A DNA stretch of 64,000 bases from Choanephora cucurbitarum (lineage: Eukaryota; Mucoromycota; Mucoromycetes; Mucorales; Choanephoraceae), in contig JAIWNI010000007.1 of the NCBI GenBank assembly GCA_025331435.1, positions 310,001 to 374,000 of the forward strand, read 5' to 3'. Below are positions 1 to 11,241 of the stretch, piece by piece. Both the position numbers and the translations under genes were made by a program. Under the pieces are notes generated by a model. The model saw only the letters and a program-made list of their open reading frames with translations, was not told the origin of the DNA and ran no database searches. Within the stretch, counting starts at the first letter, position 1, and each line of letters begins with the position of its first letter.

Positions 1-1788
1 ATAGTATCAGCACCCACATATTTTGCTGATGCACTGACACGTTTGTTCGAAAATATTGCAGTCATCATTGATCAACATCAGCCTTTAGTGGAGTTACATT
101 ACGGCAAAGGAAAGATGCTTCGAGTGATCCAACGTCTTCAGGAAGAAAGTGACAGTCAAAGTATCACTATTGTGGATAAATTTCTAAAGGCCCGTCGAAT
201 TGAATCCAAGGTATTTTTCTTTAGGTCATGTCGATTTAATATCAGGCTGATATGCATCTCTTTTCCATATGATAGCTAGTTGAAATTCAATGCCTTTTGA
301 TCTCTATGATGCGAGCATCCAATACGCCAGGCAAAACAACACAGACGAACAGTCCATCTCCAACTGATCAAGAGACAACTAATCCTTTAATTGAACCTCG
401 CCAGTTGGATGCTAATCTGTACGAGCTCTCTTTGCTCTGCCAACGAAGCGTCTTGTTCAACAGTTTCCTAAATGAAAGAGCCAATGAACAAATGCGCCTA
501 CTTGAGTCAGACGAGACGGAAAAAGAAATGGTCATGAAGGGCAAGGATCGTCGTTTCTATAGTGACAATGGATTGTTGTTATCTTCAGGGCTGACAAAGC
601 GTATTCGAGAATTGATGAACTCCTATCTTGTGATTGATGAATATCTATTGAAAAAGACAATAGACAGAGCCATTCAGTTAGATGATTATGATGGATCTTC
701 GTCGCATACATCCAGCTGTGTGGATGATGTCTTCTTCATTCTCAAGACAGTAGTGAAACGAGCCATTTCCACCTATGAGCCTGAAGTAGTAGCCTCTACA
801 ACCCGGGCTGTCATGAAAGTACTTGAGCTGAGCTATCTAAACCCATTTCAACAAAAGATGTCTACTGTCTTCACTTCCTATGATACTACCGGGAGAAATG
901 CAGAAAAAGGGATTGAAATGGCCAAGATCAGCTATATGGTTGTTTTGAATAACTTAGATGTTAGTGCAGATTATACTCATCGATTAGTGAAAGAAGTAGA
1001 GCCAGATGTCACTCATGGTATCTGGCTAGATGAAGACAATGATATCCAGAAAACCATAGCTTATCTAAAAGACTTTGAGACATTTTCAGATAAGTTTAAG
1101 CAAACATTACAGGTAAAGAAACGAAAAGCAAAGGTCAACGCGTTTTTTTTACTCATGTTAATTGAATAGCATGGTATAGAGCAACTTGTCAATCAAATAT
1201 TAAAACCTCGCATTCGACCTTTGTTTCAGGAAGCATACCGTGAAGTCAAATATGTGCTTGAAGAAGATGAATACAATGAAGCTGATATTGAAGAGCGCTT
1301 CCTGAAACGGTTCCGTAGAGGCTTTGATAGTTTGGTGGCTATCTATCGACGTACATTGACAGAGTCCAATTTTAATACACTGATTGGACTCTTGGTTGAT
1401 GCTCTCACAGCTCAATGGGAGCGTATCGTGATTCAGACACGCTTCAATCAGTATGGTGCACTTCGATTTGATAAGGATTTAAGATCAGTCATCCTCTACC
1501 TATCTACTCTTACCGAATGGATGTCCCGAGACCGATTTACTCGTTTAAATCAAATGTCTATTTTATTGAATTTTGAAGAGGTAAAGCAATTGATAGAACA
1601 ACAAGGTCAATTTACTTACATCTTGTCTTCCTTAGCCTTCCGAGATCTATGACTATTGGGGAAGTAAATCTAGCCCAGTTAGTTGGCGTCTAACTGTGAC
1701 TGAAGTGAAAAAGATATTAGCTTTAAGGCTTGATTTTGATGCAGATGAAGTGGCCAATCTATTACCGAAAAACCATGCTGGTGTTTAA
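1..1788 (+). CDS. COG4: COG4, conserved oligomeric Golgi complex subunit 4 (5' end outside window)
   Basis: This is a subunit of the COG tether, which captures recycling vesicles at the Golgi. Four exons can be joined: 1-210, 276-1112, 1170-1580 and 1636-1788, all in phase, giving about 536 C-terminal residues. The family runs to roughly 750-800 residues, so the N-terminal third lies before the window. Recognisable stretches are the VDDVFFILK block, the KPRIRPLFQEAY block, the RDRFTRLNQM block and the YDYWG...SWRLT segment followed by ALRLDFDADEV close to the stop, all typical of COG4 C-termini. Introns start GTATTT, GTAAAG and GTAAAG. The neighbouring downstream gene begins only 64 bp after the stop. 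The identification is firm; the first intron acceptor (275) was chosen because it is the only nearby AG that keeps frame. Confidence 0.93.
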
Positions 1789-1852
1789 ATATAGAGTTCA
1801 TTATTTTTTTTTAAAATTGATTCTTTTTCACTTTTTGTTTATATCTGTATTT

Positions 1853-3548
1853 ATGCCTATTATTAGTTATTTAGAAACAGTAAGAACGTTAATGGAGGGG
1901 AAGAACCACGCTAAGAAGTTGTCGATAGACTAGCCAAGTACTCTATACTGTGCAAGAACCTAATAGTCAAATAGTAGAACAAGTACCTGCCAAACAGTTA
2001 TTGGCTACACGGCCTTTGCTTTTAGAGATCTACAAGTACAAAAACGATGTGACTATAGGTGCACGTATTGAAAGCAGAGTGACTTCTGAGGAACCTTTTC
2101 CTAAGCGTATGCAAATGACAATTATTGATTATTTTGAAGTAGACAACTGTATGTATTCGCTATTTGATTCTGTATCAATGGTTGATAATTTATCTTGATT
2201 AGGATAGATGATATTGGTATGCAATTCATTGAAAACACATTTGGTACAGGCAGAAGACCACCGTTGTAAGAAATTGAGCTGTCCATTAGACAAGCATGCA
2301 CTAAGCTTCTTTTTTTTTTTTACAAGCCCTCTTCTTCTTTCACTTGTCAATTTCATCCTTAAACCAAAAACTGAGTTTAGGAAATTGGAACACCTTCGAG
2401 ATCATTGGGGACATTGTAAAAGGGCACATGCGATTCTTTTGGATGTCTTGGCTTTATTCGGGCCTGACATCTTCAACCCTTTGTGGAATCAATTTAGATA
2501 TTTTGAACTAGTGCACACAAAGACAGCAGCGGAAGAACAGGATGATGACTATGACCAACTAGACACAGAAGAACTGAAGCAGTATCGAGATTTTTGGAAT
2601 TTTACCGATCGATTGTTAAATCGTGAAGGAAAAGATATCAATGCTAAAGTAAGACCTGTCTTCATAAGCACAAAACAACAAATCCTGACTGAATGAATAG
2701 TGCCGTAGACTTGTGTTAGACTTTTTTGTAAACTTACTTCAGACTGATCTGAAATCAAGGTTGGATAATGAAGCCAAAGTAGAACACTCTATCTTTGTAA
2801 GGACATTGGATAAGGATACATTGTGTCGCATCAGTAAATTTAGCAAATACCTCGGTCATCTCTTGAATCATTTTCCTAACCAAGATGAATATCTATTCTA
2901 TCTTACAGCTGATTTATTAAATATGGTAAATTGCAGAATAAGAAAGAGCTTAATGTGTTGACTGATGGTTATCGGTAGTTGATTACTATTGCCTGTTTCG
3001 ATAGAATTGCCACTCTAGGTGATCTTGTCTCTCAAGTTTATAGCTTGTTTGTCGATATGAGCACAGAGGCTTGTCAACATTTCTTTCAGGTCATCAAATA
3101 TCCTTCTTTTATTATTGCTCTATGCGATAAAGCACTAGCAGATGCAGACACATCTCTTGTTGAACAGCAGTATTTGCACTACAGAAATGCTGCCCATGTG
3201 CCTCTTCATGTAGAGAAGCTGTTGTTCTATGTACTCAAAACACAGCCTCATGATAAGCAATCACTAGACAGTATCTATCGTCATGTAGCCATTGTCAGCA
3301 AGTATTGTATGTGTGTCTTCTCGACAGCTACCATAAGTCACAAAAGAGACAATGCTGAAACAAACACAGCTTTCCCTGAAGATCAATTAGAGCTTCTAGT
3401 AGTTCAACAACATGAGTCATTGACTGCCTGGGAAGCCATTATTGAAGGCCTAATCACCAACCCTCAGATTGAACAAGACTTTGATTTGTTAGAGAAGATT
3501 CGTTGGTCTATCAAATTGACTATAGTTAGCATGACTGAGTATTTTTAA
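1853..3548 (+). CDS. Unrecognised helical protein, about 455 aa, six exons
   Basis: I do not recognise this family. The best model is 1853-1879, 1929-2148, 2208-2265, 2381-2648, 2701-2925 and 2979-3548, all phases consistent, giving about 455 residues. The start ATG at 1853 is chosen because its nine codons end at a GTAAGA donor and the acceptor at 1928 restores the frame. An alternative acceptor for exon 4 at 2326, after a long T tract, would add 18 residues; both keep frame. The protein looks soluble and mostly alpha-helical, with an acidic patch (QDDDYDQLDTEEL) in the middle and no signal peptide, membrane segment or metal motif. It follows COG4 on the same strand with a very short gap, which suggests no function by itself. 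The reading of several in-phase exons supports a real gene. Confidence 0.62.
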
Positions 3549-4745
3549 ATAAAGACAAAATGATCTGACTTTATTACAATACTGATTAAAGTAAAATGAC
3601 ATGCATGTGTATAGTCACAAGACTGTCTATGTACTCTTCATATCTTGGATTGTTCATAGGTTAAACGGGTGCCAAACCGGATTCGCTCAAATTCATTAAA
3701 CCTGTGCTATAGACAGCTGTGGCGTTTTGGTCTTCCTAGTAATAGGAGAGCGAAAAAAAAGCGACATTTTATGATCTACCTCTATCAAGTATTCACAATT
3801 TCATTGGACCAAAGTCAAGGAAAAAAAATTTCCGGTATGAACCGGATTTAAGCCTGAAAATAGCAGTCATTAGTTTTAACTTTCCAAGCTTTAAGCTGCT
3901 TATAAATCTGTATAAATCTGAGATTATTTTTACTTTCAAGCAAAAGAGGTAGCTGCATAATTAACCATTTAGACACAACGATATCGTGTACCAAAAATAC
4001 ATAGATATTATTGGCTAGGCTGATACTCAAGTAAACATTCGACAAAAGCTTTGGTGTACAACCTTAGTTCTTTAATTTGATTGTCGGAATAGGCTATCTA
4101 CTGGCTAGGCATAGGATAGAGCAATTATATTAAATAGGATTCTGAGACAAACTCAATCTTTGTAAATATTCTAAGCCTTTGGTGTAGTCTATAGTTCTAC
4201 AAACCTTTGCAGCTAAATTTCTTTTTCACAAAGTGATAAGTATACAACTTCAGTCTTCTTTTTTCTGAATCTGGAAGCATCTGAGATAAGTTAATGTTAT
4301 AAATTACTTTAATGAAAAAGTCGCGTAAAAGGAATACTCTAAGCACTCTCTTGTCATCACTTACATAAACCATGCTTTTGATTTGTTGACTCTGTATTTG
4401 TTTTAAATTAAGATTACAAATATCGCGATACAATGCATAAGCCAAAGAAAGCAGCAGAGCTACTATTTCGGCATTAATATTGCTGATTGGATAATAATGT
4501 TACAATGGGTTGGATGAGACGTCTATTTTTATAAAAAGAAACCTCCCCTCTATCCTTAAATTGTGCGACACTTTTTTTCCATTCTTTCTTTTCTTTCCTC
4601 TCCCCCCTTTTTTTTTTTATTATTGCTAATTTCTTTCTTTTTTTTTTCTTTTCATTCTTCTTGACAATTGTCTTTTGGAATTCTTTGCATTTCCTTTTCT
4701 TAACAACAAACTCGACTTGTTCAATCGACAGTTAGCTATTACTGT
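3549..4745. other. Intergenic, no gene seen
   Basis: About 1.2 kb between the unknown gene and the BTB/CAP-Gly gene. The last 200 bp are strongly T- and CT-rich (about 4570-4720), as expected for a promoter and 5' leader of the downstream gene. Only short ORFs without convincing composition are present. An 8-bp ACCGGATT occurs twice (near 3677 and 3841), probably by chance. Confidence 0.6.
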
Positions 4746-7685
4746 ATGTTTGATGCACCTGAGAGTACGTTGTACAAGTCTTTAAACAATGTACTTGAAA
4801 ACCCAAAAGAATACTTGGCCGACATATGCTTCACATTTCCTTCAACTGAAATTTGGGCTCATCGAGGTAAATGTGTAAGCCACTGGGTTTAGAGAGCAAT
4901 AAAAGAAGACTAACGTAGCTCTGTTTCTCTTGTTTTACTTTATTAGCTGTCATTTTAGCCCGTGCGCCAAAAGAATTCATAAAGCGCTATTTACCTAGAT
5001 TGCTGCTAGTAGAACCTGAATTGCCACTCAAATTAGACATCAGCCATATCATCGATATCGACTTGTTTAGACCTTTACTTTGCTTTTGGTATACAGCTTC
5101 TTATTGTTACTCAGATGTATCAACACATTCAAGTGTTTCTGACTTGCCAACTTTAACCTCCACTTGTTCACCATCCTTGCCATCCAAAACCAGTGACAGC
5201 ACACTTTCTGACATTGACAGTGACATTCAGCATCGTCTGGAACAGCTGGGCTGCGATTTGGGTACAGCAGTTTTACCACCTCATTGCGATACTGTTCCAG
5301 ACTTTGTACAGCTCGTCAGTGACCTGCGTCAGATGCGCAATGATGATTTAGCAACGGATGTGACTATCGATCTGATATCAAGTCAATCAAATGATGTCAA
5401 TGATAAATTTCTTTTATCCGAAAATCATTCATTAGATACAGTTGCATCATTTAAAGCACATCGGTTCCTTTTAGCAGCGCAGTCACCTTATTTCTATGCG
5501 CTCTTTTGTACACAGTTTCAAGAGGCATCAAGCGCAGTTATTCATTTGACAGACGATTTATTTAATGATGCCATTATTGACCTTGTACTAAACTTTTTCT
5601 ACACCGACAAAATTATTATCAAACCCTTGACTCATGATGTATCCAAGGCATCATCCGCTACTCAAAGGCGGTTGCAACACAACAAGCATGCACTTAGAGT
5701 AATGCAAAAGGCGTTTTATGCTGCTGATTATCTAGGCCATGCTGATTCTTTGGGACAGGCTATATTGCGGGAAATGGAGCAAACATGCCATCAATTCAAA
5801 TGTGTATGTCCTGAATGCGCTGTATTGCTGCCATCTATGTTAGTCTGGTCTGACAAGCATATGGAGGCAATACCTAGACTTCGACGTACTTTGATACTCC
5901 TCTATTGTGACCCTGTTCATTCTATTTCATCCATCTGGTCACCACGTCCTTTTGCTCATTTGATTGCCTCGATGGTATCCTCATCTTCAAGCTTAGGACA
6001 AGAAACATTGAATGCTGTCGTTCGTCAAGAACCATTGTTTCGTGCACGGCCACCTAAAACTTTAATTCACGAGATAGAGGAGCGCACTTTCTACAATGTG
6101 ACAAAGCATAATGCTATCCATGTATTGCATTCACTTCATCTTTGCCTATCTCAAATTCGTAGTGCCGATCCCCACCCTTCTTGGTCTCAAGCAACATTAG
6201 ACCTCGTCATACCTATCTTACACTATACTGTCTCTATGGTTTCTCAATTTTTTGACTTCTATTGTGTTGAATACCCTATTTTATTATCTTGTGTTGATGG
6301 TATCGGAGCTGGTTTCTCTGTCGACTTTTTAGAATTCCTTTTACGCCATGTGCTGTCAGATGGCATTCAATTAGTAAACGCAGGTGTTATTTATCAAGGC
6401 ATTTGTCGCGATTTAATCGGTCGACAAGAAGTAGTGCAAAATCTTGCGATCGATGATGTCTTGATCAAGGCAAGGTTTCGCTGTGCTGCCTATATCGGAA
6501 AGCACTGGGCTCGTATCAAGGCTCAAGGTGGCTTTCGGACACTTGAAAAAACAACATTACGCCAATTGGCAGACGACATCAATATTCCCTATCGCTCATT
6601 AGCCAAGCCGTTTGATACAGACTTTTCTAACATCTTTAGCTTTAAGCCCCGTAAGCTTAAGAAGCAACAGCAACAGACCGACAAGAACGCATCTTTGACA
6701 GCTGCCTATACCCGTCGTCTCTCTTTGACCCATCTGATCACTCGAGGTGATTCTTCTCGTTCTATTCCATCTCGGCCTAGAGCACTATCCACTGAGAGTC
6801 CCTTTACTGTCTCAAGGCCCCGCAGTCAGACTGCACCATCTGAAACACCTTCGTCTCGAAGCAATGACAACCAGCCCTTGCTTAATCTGCTATCCTATGA
6901 GGCAGAAGAAAGATCCAGACGGCTTTCAGAAACCAATCATGAATCGCCTATGCTTCCTCTATCCAGGTTTGTGTCTTTAAATGAAAGCAAAGATGAAGCA
7001 GACAAATGTGCTGTTGTGGACATCACTGAGATCAGAAGACCCATGCTCCGTACAAGCTCTTCTTTTACATCATTGACTGACCAACTGTTGCCTGTGGATA
7101 CAGCAGCAGACCCAGCTTTGCAGTCAAGCGATTCCAACAAAAACAGACCTACTCGCTTGAAGTTTGAATTACCAAAAGCGCCCTCTAGATCCAAATCGCC
7201 CAGCGCACCCTGTGTGTTTAACAGCACAGCCTTACAGGCAAATCAACTATTGTCACAAGCAACATATCGAAACAAACAGCGAAGAGGTCATAAGCTACGT
7301 AAGCCAAAATGGAGTATGGGCACCAACAGTGATTCTAGCGATGAAGAAGAAATCCCTGCTTTACCTGTATTAGGGGATAAGATAGAGTTGTTACGTCGTC
7401 CTCTGCCTACTATGGGAACGATTCGCTACATAGGCCCTGTTCAGTTTGCAGAAGGACAATATATTGGCATTGAGCTTGAGAGTCGATGTAAGTGCAGGAT
7501 GTAGACCATACCCAAGGAAAATCAAACTTACATATTTCTCTTGTTAAAATCTAGTGGGCAAAAGCGATGGCTCTATCGATGGCGTTCGTTATTTTCATAC
7601 AGATCCTCAGAGAGCACTTTTTGTTAAACCTAATGACTTCAAGATTGTTCAGTCCAATAACCATCAGTTTAGTCATCATCGATGA
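4746..7685 (+). CDS. Tandem BTB/POZ protein with C-terminal CAP-Gly domain
   Basis: Exons 4746-4866, 4947-7487 and 7555-7685 give 930 residues. The first BTB-like unit runs from about residue 25 (ADICFTF, then WAHRAVILAR) to about 90. A Ser/Thr-rich spacer leads to a second BTB unit at about 175-275 (DVTIDLI, then FKAHRFLLAAQSPYF). A helical middle region follows, then a long Ser/Arg-rich disordered stretch at about 560-840. A CAP-Gly domain closes the protein at about 850-920 (GTIRYIGP, YIGIELE, GKSDGSIDG, YF). CAP-Gly domains bind EEY/F tails of tubulin or EB1-type partners; BTB domains pair with each other or with Cullin-3. I infer a microtubule-linked adaptor, but no such fungal protein comes to mind by name. 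The CAP-Gly core reads GKSDG where GKNDG is usual. The last intron interrupts the CAP-Gly domain. Confidence 0.88.
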
Positions 7686-8326
7686 TGATATGCCCTTCTT
7701 TGATTATACCTTAAATAAACAAACAAACATAACAACAAATAAAAAAAAAAAGCCAATGCCTTTACAACACGATATGCCAGGAAAGTGTCAAGGCTTCCGA
7801 ATAAGAATGTAGTCAAACTAAGGTCTTTTTTGATGCAGAAAGAATAAGCTACCTGCATTAGGAGTCTATCCTGAAACCAATTTTTTTTTATTGGAAAAGT
7901 AATCGTTAGTTCATGTATGATGGATGTGATACCAACCAGCAAGAGTCATTGGTAGAGCTTAGTGGTCAGTGCCCTTAAATGCGGCTATGCATGGTAGGGG
8001 GGGGGGGAACTTTGTGTTCCTGATTAAGGTTTTTACAAGAATAGCAAAAAAGATGATGTATGGGCCTATTCGTTTGTAGAAGATGTTATGAGAACCATTT
8101 GGTTTTATTTTACTCTAGTTGTCTTTGTCTATCTTACAAACGAAGCTAAGTGAGCCCTTTTCCGACCCTCTCTTCCCCCCCAAACAGCTCTCAGTTGCAA
8201 AGGACTAAATACAAAAGAGGTACCCAGCATTTGATAGGAAGATTTCTTCGCGTCAATAAAACAAAATGTCAAAATATCTTTCCAGTAAACTGTGTGTTAA
8301 ATAAATTGAGTTTCTCTTTATTTTAA
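7686..8326. other. Intergenic between convergent genes
   Basis: About 640 bp holding the 3' ends of the BTB/CAP-Gly gene and the 14-3-3 gene. It includes a run of 11 G at 7997-8007 and several A and T tracts. No coding signal was seen. Confidence 0.6.
7997..8007. repeat. Poly-G run of 11
   Basis: An uninterrupted run of eleven G in otherwise AT-rich intergenic DNA. It may be length-variable or an assembly artefact. Confidence 0.8.
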
Positions 8327-9448
8327 CTATTCATCAGCAGGACCTTTTGTGTCGTCTCCTCTTTCATTTTCTATCGAGAAAAAGTTTAGAAGCAAAAAAA
8401 AAAGCTTTCAATAGCTCTTACCTTCTTGGAGATCAGAGGTCCATAAAGTTAAGTTATCTCTCAATAACTGCATAATCAAGGTAGAGTCTTTATAAGATTC
8501 TTCACTCAAAGTATCAAGCTCTGTGATCGCGTCATCAAAGGCTTGTTTGGCTAATTCACAAGCACGATTAGGGTCATTCAAAATTTCATAATAAAAGACA
8601 GAGAAATTGAGTGCAAGTCCTAGACGGATAGAGTGTGTTGTAGCCAACTCGGCTTGTGCAATGTTAGTTGCTTCTTTGTAAGAGTTGTGTGCAGCACTGG
8701 CAGCTTCTTTTCTTGATTCTCCAGTAGCGTATTCAGCAACATAACGATAGTAGTCGCCTTCCCTAATATTCAGGTTTGTATCAATCTACTGCATGTAACA
8801 CTCTTTTCACCTATTCTGCCTTACATCTTATAATAGAACACCTTGGCTTCACCAGTTTCAGCAGCAGGGATCAAGAAGTCTTTCAAGAGTTTGAGGATAT
8901 CGTTGCAAACCTCATACAGCTCGGCTTCAATCTTTTTACGATATTCGTTGACCTTAGTAACTTGAGCTTCGTGACCTTTAGTTTCTTCCTTTTGTTCAAT
9001 GGAGGATACGATTCTCCAAGATGCACGACGAGCACCAATCACATTTTTGTATGCTACAGAGAGGAGATTACGTTCTTCCAATGATAAGGCTGCATTAAGC
9101 TGGAATAAGAAAAAAAAAAAGATACATAATAAGCCTACAACTCTCTCTATCTCTGTATAAAAGAGCTTACCTGTACAACTTCCTTCATGAATTTGACCAT
9201 TTCTATTTTTTAGTATAAAAGATTAGATTTTGCCTCCTCTTTATCTTTTCTTGAACAAACCATCATAACGTTCAGCTTGCTCAGATATTTTGGCCATATA
9301 GACCTAAAGTAAGGGCAATAAATAAATGATGCATATCATCTTTTTTCGCGATAAAGAACTTACCTTGTCTTCGCGTTCCTGATAGAAAGAGTTATGGTTT
9401 AGTAATAAGAAAAAGTAGCTTGCTAATTTCGTTACTCACGTTAGCCAT
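8327..9448 (-). CDS. BMH1: 14-3-3 phosphopeptide-binding protein
   Basis: 14-3-3 proteins are dimeric phosphoserine/threonine-binding adaptors. Seven exons, reading on the minus strand: 9440-9448, 9364-9378, 9261-9303, 9171-9202, 8825-9099, 8422-8762 and 8327-8370. They sum to 759 nt, 252 residues, the normal size. Motifs include [29 protein letters not shown], the peptide-groove segment [14 protein letters not shown] and [12 protein letters not shown]. The acidic tail ends in DDTKGPADE. The first two exons are only 9 and 15 nt, and the donor of the third is GTTTGT. The start was chosen because [24 protein letters not shown] follows the usual 14-3-3 N-terminus. The gene converges with the BTB/CAP-Gly gene and lies head to tail with the D-lactate dehydrogenase gene. 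The family is certain; the symbol is by analogy with yeast. Confidence 0.95.
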
Positions 9449-9573
9449 CTTTTTATGTATATTGTACTTTTTATCAGGGAGAAAAGGGAAAAAAAGAAGA
9501 GAAATAGAAAAAGCAAAAAAAAAAAGTGAAACTATATTATTGGTCTCATGTCGTCATTTTAATTGCATGATTA

Positions 9574-11241
9574 TTATTCAGGTAAGACCTTCTCTGGATT
9601 CATTAAACCTTTTGGATCCAAAGCAACTTTAATCTTTTTCATCAAATCTATTGTGTTCTCGCCTAGCTCTTGCTTCAAGTACTTCTTCTTGCCTATACCA
9701 ACACCATGCTCGCCAGTGACTGAACCCTCCATGCGAATAGCTCTTTGGACCAAGTTATCATTGAGTCGTTTAGCTTCATTGTACTCTGCTTCATTATTTT
9801 TATCAAATAGCAAGAATACATGAAAGTTACCATCTCCAACGTGTCCTACCATTGGGCAAGGTAGAAACGATTGATCTGTTTCTGCTTGGGTCTCTGCAAT
9901 CAAGTCAGGTAAGCGTGATACAGGTACAACAACATCTGTTGTCCAAACAGAAGATCCTGGCTTTAGCAAAGTAGAAGACCAAAGTGCGATTTTTCTTCCT
10001 TCCCACAACAACTGTTTTTCAGTGTCGCTTTTAGTATACCGAAACTGACTGCCCTGGTGCTCCTTGGCGATGTTTGATACTATTTTTATATCATGATCTA
10101 CAGTAACTTGAGAAGCACCTGAAAATTTAAAGAAAAGGGTAGGTGTTTCGCTATGCCCTAGTTCAGGATTTGCCAGATTAATAGCCTTCATCATTGCAGC
10201 ATCCAACAGCTCTACTGCGCCTATTTGAATGCCTGCTCGAACCAAGTCAGGTACCACTGCAGCTGCGTCACGAACAGTAGGAAATTGACAGACAGCAACA
10301 GTCTCTACTTTAGGCAATACTGCCAATTTTAAAGTAATTTCTGTTACAACACCTAATGTACCCTCTGAGCCAATAAAGAGTTTGGTCAAGTCATATCCAG
10401 CAGAAGATTTACGAGGACGTTGACGTGTCTTCAAGACCTTTCCTTCTGGTGTTACAACAGTCAGATTGATTACCCATTCACGCATAGTACCATAACGTAC
10501 TGCTTGCGTACCAGAGCAAGATGTACCAACCATACCACCAATACACGCACTTTCATTTTCCCTTGGTTAGTTCAAAGCCAAGGCCATGTTTAGTTAGAAA
10601 ACAGAAACTTACCCTGGTCCTGGGTCCATTGGAAAAAACAGATTTTCTTTTTTCAGAAACAGATTCAGGTCTTCCCATTGTACACCAGGTTGTACCACAA
10701 TGTCCATGTCCTCCGGATGGTATGCTACGATCTGATCCATGTGTTCTACAAACGAAATACATATGCCGCCCTTTGGTGCAGAAAAGTGTCCTTCTAATGA
10801 TGTACCACCTGAAAAAGGAATGATAGGCATGTTATGTCGATTGGCTACAGCGACAATGGCTGCAACTTGTTCTGTATTCTTTGGATAAACAACAATGTTA
10901 GGCGCGCCCTCATTGTGATATGAATTATTAGAATAGCCATGTTCGTTTAATATCTCCTCATCAACAGTAACATGCCCTTCTGGTAGTATGTGACATAGTT
11001 CTCGATATGCCTGCGCAATAACATTCTGTGTGGGAACTTTAGGCACAGGCACCCGAGATTGTTTAGAGGCATCAAGAGCAACACTCTTGTTGGCTAGCCA
11101 ATATCCTGAACTACCTGCAATCAAAGCGGTAACGCCCAAGGCTGCATAATTTGTGTTCTTAGCCAAAGCCGACTTTGGCGTATGACGGGTTTGGTAAAGC
11201 CGTTTATATATATATCTGAATGCTTGTCTAGCACTTGACAT
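9574..11241 (-). CDS. DLD1: D-lactate dehydrogenase (cytochrome), mitochondrial, FAD-linked
   Basis: This flavoenzyme oxidises D-lactate to pyruvate and passes electrons to cytochrome c in the mitochondrial intermembrane space. Two exons, 10613-11241 and 9574-10561, give 538 residues. The N-terminus is basic and Arg-rich, like a presequence, followed by a hydrophobic segment at about 37-55 that may anchor it in the inner membrane, as in yeast Dld1. The FAD-binding-4 domain shows VVYPKNTEQV, IPFSGGTSLEGH and FPMDPGPG; then GGMVGTSCSGT and RYGTM; the C-terminal domain has VGHVGDGNFH and GEHGVGIGKKKY. The intron sits directly after MDPGPG. The stop is 125 bp from the start codon of the 14-3-3 gene on the same strand. 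Confidence 0.95.

Noticed and set aside
1730..1933. 67-codon plus-strand ORF across the COG4 stop
   Set aside because: Most of it is translated T-rich intergenic DNA; only its last part (from 1853) overlaps the proposed first exon of the next gene.
1..3548. COG4 fused to the downstream unknown gene
   Set aside because: COG4 reaches its normal C-terminus and stop at 1788, and the next gene has its own ATG with a consistent splice pattern.
6937..7227. Minus-strand ORF inside the BTB/CAP-Gly gene
   Set aside because: Shadow of the sense coding sequence, with no start context or recognisable product.
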